DNA of 64,000 nucleotides, taken from the NCBI GenBank assembly GCA_036435485.1, contig CM071600.1:160840546-160904545 (forward strand), given 5' to 3'. Position numbers and translations under genes: made by a program. This document shows positions 57,125 to 64,000 of the stretch, piece after piece; position 1 is the first letter of the stretch; each line of letters begins with the position of its first letter. This stretch comes from Saposhnikovia divaricata (taxonomy: Eukaryota > Streptophyta > Magnoliopsida > Apiales > Apiaceae). Below the pieces are notes generated by a model, which had not been told where the DNA came from, did not search any database, and worked only from the letters and a program-made list of their open reading frames with translations.

Positions 57125-57550
57125 CAAAATAACTGACATTGAAGAGTGCATTGAGCCCGGAAAACAAAGAGTAATGAAAGACCATGAATAAAAGTAGGAA
57201 CTCTAATGCTGCTCTTTCAGTTGATGTCTTAGCAATGTAGTAAGTTTCTCTAAATATCTTTAAAGATCTATCAAATTCTACTTCAGTCCATGTTGTCTCA
57301 CCAAGTAAGTCTAAATCTTTTCACTAAACATGACATCAACTGAGCTAGCAGTGTATACAACTTTTCTCACTGTCTTCGAATCAACGGAAGCCTATAAATG
57401 CTTATTGTTGCATTGATTAGTCTTCAAGTGTATGTTTCTTCATCTTCTTTTCCCTCAAAATCTATGTTAAGAGCGGCATGAAACACGCCAACACATCCTT
57501 GAATTGATTCATTAAAACTTTCTGGTTTGTTATGATCTACATTGAAACTA
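57125..57550 (-). pseudogene. Vestitone-reductase-like pseudogene, exon 2 only
   Basis: The minus strand matches exon 2 of the reductase at 33596-34120 over nearly its whole length, ending at the same donor site (GTATG at 57124-57120). A deletion of about 37 bp near 57200 shifts the frame, and small indels occur elsewhere (for example near 57320 and 57395). Exons 3 and 4 are absent, replaced by RLC-4 sequence; exon 1 is not found upstream. It has the same orientation as the intact gene, as expected of a tandem duplicate. It was not reverse-transcribed, since the splice donor is kept. Confidence 0.85.
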
Positions 57551-57742
57551 AAACTAAACCTAAATTTTACTAATAAGTAGAATGATGGTGGGTTCTGATA
57601 TACATATCTGTCACCTTTTTGGCCGTTTCTGCTGAGAAGTCAAGTACTTAAGAATCTGAGCCTCCTATTTGTCTTATATCGTTGTCACTTTGTGATAGAT
57701 AGGCATTGGAAACATAGAAACATAGAGTTTCTATATACGTAC

Positions 57743-58349
57743 TGATAACTCCAAGACCCGATCTAATGCTTCCTCCGCCTTTCCCATGCCTAGTAAGAGG
57801 TGGTGCTGGTGGTTGGGCACCTGCAAGACAACACCGGAGGGGGTTTGTGCCCCGCGGTGCCTCCGGCGTGAGAGTAAGTGGCGGCTTTTGAGAGTAAAAG
57901 ATAAAGGCTAGAGTATCTAATTATGGAAGGTGTGTGTATATGAGTGTGTAAAAGAGAATGTAACCCCTAAACCTTTTTCTCCTCGTCTATTTATAGGCCA
58001 AGGATTAGGGTTTAGGGTTGGTACCTGCAATCATGAGTGTTGGATCCGAGGTAGGTGGGACACCTGTCCGCTGCTGATAATTCCCACCTGTCCAGGTGAT
58101 GTCTGTGGTGGCGTGTGCCCAGGGCATGTCAGCACGTGGTTTGATGGGGACATGATTGTGCCAATACTAGGATTCCCTTATCTATCACTGTCATGTAGGA
58201 CCCCAGTCATGACTCGTGTCTGCCATACTCCCATGCTCCTTGGGCCTGGGTTGCGGGTTTATTTGGCTTGAGCCCGATCCGGACTGGGTGGAGGCCGGTC
58301 TCAGGGCGACCTTGGGCCGAGCCCAGTCGGGATTGGTTATAGCCTATCA
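57743..58349 (-). repeat. RLG-4 3' LTR
   Basis: In minus orientation starts TGATAGGCTA and ends GGAGTTATCA. Minus-strand TATA box (TATAAATAG, 57987-57995). The second LTR is outside the window, so the left boundary rests on termini only. Confidence 0.7.
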
Positions 58350-58452
58350 TTTTCCCCCACTCCCTTATGCGGATTTTCCGTATGGGGGAGTAAGAGTTCG
58401 AGATTAACCCTGAAGATGGCTTCTTAGTTGAACATTTGTAAGGATAAAATTT

Positions 58453-58760
58453 TTGGTTGAATGTTGCCTCCTAATCCGAATTGTTGCCAAGTGGGGACAA
58501 TTCGGATTGAAGTAGTATGTAGAAAATTTTTGGTTGGATGTTGCCTCCTAATCCGAATTGTTGCCAAGTGGAGACAATTCGGATTGAAGTAGTCTGTAGA
58601 GAATTTTTCGTTGAATGTTGCCTTCTAATCCGAATTGTTGCCAAGTGGAGACAATTCGGATTGAAGTAGTCTGTAGATTTTTTTTTTTGTTGAATATTTG
58701 CCTCTCTATCCGGATTGTTGGAAGAAAGAAGCAATTCGGATTGAGGTAGACTGTGGAAAT
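58453..58760. repeat. 77-bp tandem array with long hairpins (RLG-4 array 1)
   Basis: Four units with starts near 58455, 58532, 58609 and 58688. Two of the first three contain an inverted repeat with perfect 12-bp arms, AATCCGAATTGT and ACAATTCGGATT, around a 12-bp loop. The fourth is diverged but keeps TATCCGGATTGTT and AATTCGGATT. Confidence 0.92.
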
Positions 58761-58936
58761 CCAATCGGATTTGGGGGTTTTCCCTCTATCCATTTTGAAC
58801 TTATATCACTCCATTTTTCCTCAAAAGACGTGCGATAGCTGTTTGTCATTAAAGCAGTTGTCTCTTCACCTTTCTAATTATTTCCCAGCCCATCAAAACA
58901 TGCCGCGTGACCCTCTAAACCGCTTCTTTTCAGAAG

Positions 58937-58946
58937 TTATATATAA
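58937..58946 (+). promoter_or_regulatory. TATA box of the RLG-4 antisense gene 1
   Basis: TTATATATAA, about 160 bp upstream of the 5'UTR intron donor at 59102. A pyrimidine-rich leader follows. Confidence 0.6.
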
Positions 58947-59622
58947 CTTCTTTTAAGTTTCGATTGTACTTCCACTCCCCTTTCTCCAAAGTGCCAAAAA
59001 GCGAAGCCCCTTTTCTCTCTTTTCAGGATTTGTGCCTTCGCCGGATTTCATACATCAGGGCCTTCGATTTCCGATTGTCGTTCGTTGGGAATTTCATCCT
59101 CGTAAGTTTCTTCTCCTTCTTGTTTCACTTTAAACCCCCTTTTGCATGTAGTTTTGAGGAACAGTTTTTTTGGCTGTTCATCTTCTTTAACTGTGTTTAA
59201 AAGTATATGTATGGTTCTTGTGTTCTTGGGGTAGGCTTGTGGTTTGTGTTTATATGTAATTCAAGTTTCAGTGTTTAAGGTTTGGGATTGGGGAGGGTTT
59301 TGACTGTTTGTTGGTTCGAGTTCGTGTTTGGTGTTCTTCGTGTTTATGATTTTATGAGTTTGTGTGTTTGTGTGTATGTATGTATGTGTAAGTCTAGATC
59401 TTGTTTTGGCGTTTGGATTTTCCGAATAATATGTTTGTGTGTATATATGGGGTTTGGGTTTGTGGCTAGTCCGGATTAGTAACTCAATGTCTGTATGGAT
59501 GAAGTATCCAATCCGGACTGGTGATCAAGGGATAGTTTTTAGGTTCATCCGAATTTGGAATTTCAATCTGACTCTGACTTGTCACACTAACCCGGACTAC
59601 CTTGTCCATTTCTTCAGGTTTT

Positions 59623-61988
59623 ATGGTACGCCGAAAAAGCCGGGCAAGGAAACAAAAGATCCCTTCTGATCTGGTCACTATTAGTTCTAACAGTAGTGCT
59701 GGTAGCTCTAACTCCGTCAATCAGCCCAACTCCATAGTAGATCTTGAGTGGTGCATTATGGCTAAGAAGAAGAAAGATAATCGGGAAGTTGTGACCTAGC
59801 TGTATACCAAGGACCAGGGTGGCGGTCAAAGTGTCGTGGGTCCGGATAGGCTATGGGTAGACAGCGAGTACCTGTTTGTTAAGAAGTATGAGGTCGAAGA
59901 AAGCTTCTTCTATGGCGATTTCAGCTACCAATATAAATATCGGCAGCCTCACGGGATTCCTGGTCCTTATGATCAGGCCAGGCTGGATGCTGCATTTACT
60001 AAAACCGTGCTGAGTCAGCCTCCCTTCCCTCTCTCACCTTCCTGTCTCGAAAATTCTGTTTCCGAAATGGATGCAGCCATCCGGTCTGTTTTCCATTTGG
60101 GTCCGGAAATACAATGGAGATGGCCTCGCCATGGAGAGAGAATGTACCACCGTCCTGGCGATGGGTATGTCGGGGTTTGGTTGGAACATCTCCGTTCTGG
60201 TTGGACTCCCAAGTGCCACCTTTTTGTGAAACATCTTTATAAGTATGAGTACGGGATTTGTCCGATGCAGCTGGTTCCCAACGCCGTTAAGTGGATTTCC
60301 TGGTTCCTCGCTGCTTGCAATTGTTTCGGGATTTTCCCCAATATGAAGCTTTTTCATCAAGTGTTTACTCTCGTGCAGTCTAGTAAAAATCCTTTTTATG
60401 AGTTTAGATTTTGTGGGGATGAGTTGGGCTGTTCCTCTGGGAATGCAAAGCCCGTGGTGATGGAAGGTTCCCTTAAGGGTTGGAACCGGTCATAGATGTA
60501 CTTGAAAGGCTTAGATATCGAGTACATGCCCCTTTTCTGCAAACGTATGAGAGATATCCCGGATAGGGAAGTTTTTAAATTTGAAGGAGCAGCTTTAAAA
60601 AAGCTCCATACTTTCTGTATGAGTGTAGGGTTTCAAATGACTCGAGATACATTTATGGACCATAAGAAGATGTATGAACTTGGGTGTAAGTTTTTCTTTT
60701 CCCCTTCTTTGCTCGCATATTTATTTATCACTTGGATTTCTTACTTTGTTTATTCCTTTTTTGGCTCTCAGGTTTACCCCACTACGATCCGGAGTTAGTC
60801 GAGAAAATGAAGAAGACTTCTGCCACCGAGCTCCTTGCCTCCAAAATGAAGAGGCTCACCGGGATACATCAAACTAAAGTCACTATGAATCGCGTTCAGG
60901 ATTCCTCTGAAACTGGAACCAGAGCCGGTGATGGTTCCAGTGTTCAGAAGGAAGGTGGTGGAGAATCCCTAGCGCCTCCCTCGGGAACTCAGTCCCCCGC
61001 ACTTCACATAGAAGATCTCACCCGGATTGAGGGGGTTGACTCTCCCGGGACTACAAGCCCCCCTTCTAAACGGCAGAGGGTTCTGCCAAGTGATCCCAGC
61101 TTTAATCCGGATTCGGGATGCGGGTTGAGTGTTGTAGCTACTCATTCTAGCACTAGTACAAGCAAGAAAGGCCCCCCTCACCAGGTTGGTAAGCGCACCT
61201 TGAAAGAAATTGTTGACTTCGCTGCTTCTATCCCTGAAGATTCGGATTGGGCTGCTATGAGGCGTCTCCAAAATCGTCAGGTGATCAAGAACAGCTTTGC
61301 CATCTGGGCTCAGGTAACTTTTTCTTTAATCACTCTTTGTTTTGTTTTTCCCCAACTTCAGTTTTGATTGTTCTCTGAATTTTTTCTGTTTACCGCTCAG
61401 CAAGGATTGACCTTGGCCGGATCTGCTGCGAATGCTGAGTTGGAGGAGCAAGAAATTGAAGAACTAAACAAGAAACTCTCCGAAAAGGAGAAGGAGCTCC
61501 TTGATAAGGATTCGAAAATCTCCGATCTTGAAAAAGCCCTGGCTGATAGCTCTCAGAAAGATACGAGAATTGCCGAACTGGAGAAGAATGTTGCTGAGTT
61601 GAAGGACGCTGCAAAGGATGCAACGGATCGGGCTACTACTGCGAAGATTGAATTTGAAAATGCTAAGAAACAGGCTGAAGACTTACAGGCTCAGTTGCTC
61701 GCAGTCCGGTCTGATGCAGAGATCATAGCCGAATATAAGGCATCGGAGGATTACAGTGAAGAGGTCGCCGGTGTTATTGCTGCCAAACTCCTGCGCTGCT
61801 GGTTGATTGCCGAACGGCTAGTGAAAACTGATCCAGAACCCACATGGGACAAGTTTACCGGCGCGCATGTTAAGGCCGAGTCAGCCTTCGATGCAGATGG
61901 GACCGAACCTCAGCCTTATGATGGGCCCAGACTGATCATTGCCCCAGCTGTCCAGATTGCCAATCCGAACGATCAAGACCAAAGTTGA
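59623..61988 (+). pseudogene. RLG-4 antisense gene 1: gypsy-type Transposase_28-like protein, spliced, two stops
   Basis: Exons 59623-60685, 60772-61313 and 61401-61988 join in frame through GT-AG introns (60686-60771, 61314-61400). A 5'UTR intron (59102-59617, GTAAGT...CAG) ends six bases before the ATG. The joined frame is 730 codons long. It starts with a basic MVRRKSRARKQK segment. A globular region (about 59840-60670) includes NAVKWISWFLAACNCFGIFP, the hallmark region of the plant family 'putative gypsy type transposon' (PF04195). A Ser/Pro-rich linker follows. The last exon encodes a coiled coil of about 110 residues (LEEQEIEELNKKL onward) and an acidic tail. Stops at 59798-59800 (TAG) and 60493-60495 (TAG) break it. 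No enzymatic motif is seen; function unknown. It is transcribed opposite to the element carrying it. Confidence 0.8.
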
Positions 61989-63108
61989 TTGTATTCTGAA
62001 AATGTTCCTTTGTAATCCGAATATTGAGCTTTTGTGAACTTGTGCTTTGTAACCATGAAATTTGCGCCCCATATGGGCTCTTGAATTTGCGAATTTTTAT
62101 TTCTAATTATCTCTATTTTTATTCGCATATATTTAGTTGTGTATGTGTGTTGCCCCCAATCCGGATTTTCTCCTTGAAGGAAGGAATTCGGATTGTGGTA
62201 GGAGGTTAATGTTTTTCTCTTGAGTCCAAAGTTTTAGAACTTTGAGTAACTTAGAGAATTTTTTGTAAAGCTTACCCACCACTTCGGATTGTTTCCCAAT
62301 GGATTGGATTCGGACTGTGGTGAGAATTTAAATATTTCCTTTGAGTTCAAGGTTAAAAACCTTGAGTTACTTAGAGAAATTTTAATGTGATTTTGCCCCC
62401 AGTCCGGATTGCTTCCAATTGATAGGATTCGGACTGTGGTGAGAATATAAATATTTCCCTTAAGTTCAAGGTTAAAACCCTTGTGTTACTTAGAGAAATT
62501 TTAATGCGATTTTGCCCCCAGTCCGGATTGCTTCCAATGGATTGGATTCGGACTGTGGTGAGAATTTAAATATTTCCCTTAAGTTCAAGGTTACAAACCT
62601 TGAGTTACTTAGAGGAATTTTAATGTGATTTTGCTCCCAGTCCGGATTGCTTCCAATTGATTGGATTCGGACTGTGGTGAGAATTTAAATATTTCCCTTA
62701 AGTTCAAGGTTAAAACCCTTGAGTTACTTAGAGAAATTTTAATGCGATTTTACCCCCAGTCCGGATTGCTTCCAATGGATTGGATTCGGACTGTGGTGAG
62801 AATTTAAATATTTCCCTTAAGTTCAAGGTTATAAACCTTGAGTTACTTAGAGGAATTTTAGTGTGATTTTGCCCCCAATCCGGATTGTTCCCAATGGATT
62901 GGATCCGGACTTTGGTGGAAATAAATGCTTTTCTTTTGGTCTTCCAATGCTGATCCGATTCTTGATAAAATTTATTATGGCACTTCGTTAATTGTAATTT
63001 CCACAGTCAAACGTGTTAATTCTCGTGCTGTCAACTGACATTAATTCCATTTCAATTTCCAAGGGTGACAGAGAATTGGGATCGTTTGGCCTCTTCTCAT
63101 CCCCCTCT
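61989..63108 (+). other. Region between RLG-4 genes 1 and 2
   Basis: Short 3'UTR-like sequence, the 119-bp array (62151-62930) and about 180 bp of promoter-side sequence for gene 2. No ORF. Confidence 0.75.
62151..62930. repeat. 119-bp tandem array with two hairpins per unit (RLG-4 array 2)
   Basis: Units start near 62395, 62514, 62633, 62752 and 62871, exactly 119 bp apart, with two more diverged units before them. Each unit has one dyad built on AGTCCGGAT...ATTCGGACT and a second on CAAGGTT...AACCTTG. The first diverged unit has CAAAGTT...AACTTTG instead, still self-complementary. Confidence 0.93.
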
Positions 63109-63118
63109 CTATAAATAC
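63109..63118 (+). promoter_or_regulatory. TATA box of RLG-4 antisense gene 2
   Basis: CTCTATAAATACC, a textbook plant TATA box about 90 bp before the ATG at 63204. Confidence 0.8.
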
Positions 63119-63203
63119 CGCCCCTTGCATATATTTTATTCACATAACATTTTCTCTCAAAAGCACTCAAGCTTTCTCCTTTCTTCTTCGCTTTTTCTTC
63201 ACC

Positions 63204-63440
63204 ATGGATCCCAAGAATTTGGTTTACGACTATGAGAACAACAAAATAATCGTTGATGGTATGGTCTTTGATGGGCCAACCACCATGGCCGAGATCGACA
63301 CGGTCCTCAAGAGGATCGATGATGCTCTAGCTCTTCGCCGGATGGTCGCGGATGAAGCTAAGAAGAGGCTTGGCGGTCCAGGCAAAGGCGGGGAGGGTTC
63401 CGACGGTTTTGGTTCTGCTTCTGGAGGAACAGCTGTTTGA
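63204..63440 (+). CDS. RLG-4 antisense gene 2: small acidic/Gly-rich protein
   Basis: A 78-codon ORF from an ATG in strong plant context (ACCATGG) to TGA. It has a strong TATA box about 90 bp upstream, a short pyrimidine-rich leader and an AT-rich 3' end with no intron. The first 60 residues look helical and amphipathic (DTVLKRIDDALALRRMVADE), followed by a Gly/Ser-rich tail (LGGPGKGGEGSDGFG). It is intact although gene 1 has two stops. I recognise no family. It shares strand and spacing with gene 1, so the two may be a functional pair; that is inference. Confidence 0.6.
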   Translation: MDPKNLVYDYENNKIIVDGMVFDGPTTMAEIDTVLKRIDDALALRRMVADEAKKRLGGPGKGGEGSDGFGSASGGTAV

Positions 63441-63589
63441 ATTACTTTACGCTTTCGTATTTTCATAAACATTGTACTCCCCCCACTTATTAATGAAAAT
63501 GGCTTGAAACACAGCCATAAATATTTGATTTTGATTCCGCTATCTTTGTTACGAGTAGTTGTAGTTCTACTTTTCTTCCCGCGCTTTCT

Positions 63590-64000
63590 TCCCTGATAAG
63601 TAGTTGCTTAGTCCGAATTTGAAGACCTTGTGATGAGAGAACAACCATCTTTCAAACACTTGTCACCTGCTTAGCAAAATTTCTTATCGCGTTCACTAGT
63701 AGCCCAGATAAGTGATCTTTAGCAAAGTCCGAAACTTGAAAGTTTTGGACTAGCTTGACCTTTTATCATTTTTACCTCTGATTCGGATATTTTTCATAGG
63801 AAGTTGTCCAGATTAGAGTAGTTGTTTTTATCTAAGTCCAAAGTTTGAGAACTTTGGGTTAGTCAATAATTTTTATCGTATTTGCCCCCCAGTCCGGATA
63901 TTTTTCATAGGAAATGATCCGGAATAGAGTGGTAGCTTTTAGCTAAGTCCAAAGCTTAACAATTTTGGGTTACTTAGAAATTTTTACCGTATTTGCCCCA
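63590..64000. repeat. Third hairpin-repeat array of RLG-4 (about 111 bp, diverged)
   Basis: At least two units (63780-63890, 63891-64000) share GGATATTTTTCATAGGAA and a CCAAAGT...ACTTTGG dyad (63838-63857). A third dyad, GTCCGAAACTT...AAGTTTTGGAC, lies at about 63730-63753. Continues past the edge. Confidence 0.8.

Larger units (their letters stand above)
57743..64000 (-). mobile_element. RLG-4: Tat-like LTR element carrying two antisense genes (continues past the right edge)
   Basis: A 607-bp LTR (57743-58349) with termini TGATA/TATCA, a minus-strand TATA box, and an adjoining polypurine tract on the minus strand (AGTGGGGGAAAA, 58350-58361) show that the element reads leftwards and that this is its 3' end. 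Next come, on the plus strand, a 77-bp repeat array, a spliced gene, a 119-bp repeat array, a small gene, and a third array. Antisense genes and tandem repeats between pol and the 3' LTR are known from Tat-lineage gypsy elements (Grande, Retand and relatives). Its gag-pol would lie right of the window. Confidence 0.7.

Noticed and set aside
62151..64000. Regular 119-bp repeats considered as a CRISPR array
   Set aside because: Whole units are repeated with no unique spacers, and the setting is a plant retrotransposon.

Overview
The window is plant nuclear DNA made almost entirely of nested LTR retrotransposons around one apparently functional host gene. The intron-bearing short-chain reductase gene, the initiator-Met-tRNA primer sites, and the mix of Ty1/copia (including sirevirus-type) and Ty3/gypsy (Athila-, Tekay- and Tat-like) elements fit a large, repeat-rich eudicot genome. 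Apiaceae or a related asterid is plausible, but that placement is an inference I cannot test here.

Layout, left to right. RLC-1 is a copia element on the minus strand running off the left edge (gag 1-1691 and 9862-10562, long LTR 10704-13864). RLG-1, a young Athila-like gag-protease-only element (1692-9861), sits inside its gag with a perfect 5-bp target-site duplication. 13865-14079 is a short 3' exon/UTR remnant with a poly(A)-like tail. RLG-2 (14611-31804) is a Tat-like element that has lost gag-pol but keeps a decayed antisense gene; its left LTR is split by RLG-3 (15416-27990), a Tekay-like chromovirus with six in-frame stops and a damaged integrase. A 618-bp TRIM element (32121-32738, TSD ATACA) lies about 100 bp past the stop codon of the host gene.

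The host gene, on the minus strand (32846-34338), is a four-exon vestitone-reductase/DFR-like NADPH reductase of 328 aa that splices cleanly. Its upstream region is cut about 525 bp before the ATG by RLC-2 (34864-55261, TSD ATTTT), a decayed copia element that itself contains RLC-3 (38418-51820, TSD CTTAT), a sirevirus-type copia element with a nearly intact env-like ORF. Past RLC-2 lie a copia gag relic (55625-56010), the 3' end of a fourth copia element (56199-56990) and an exon-2 pseudogene of the reductase (57125-57550). The reductase was therefore once tandemly duplicated and the copies were pushed about 23 kb apart.

From 57743 to the right edge is RLG-4, a second Tat-like element on the minus strand. 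On its plus strand (antisense to the element) it carries a spliced gene with its own TATA box and 5'UTR intron, a second small gene with its own TATA box, and three tandem-repeat arrays whose units fold into hairpins. The hairpin arms differ between units but stay complementary. Similar short palindromes, different in sequence for each element, recur in RLG-1, RLG-2, RLC-1 and RLC-3. The antisense gene pair plus covarying hairpin arrays is the most interesting signal in the window.
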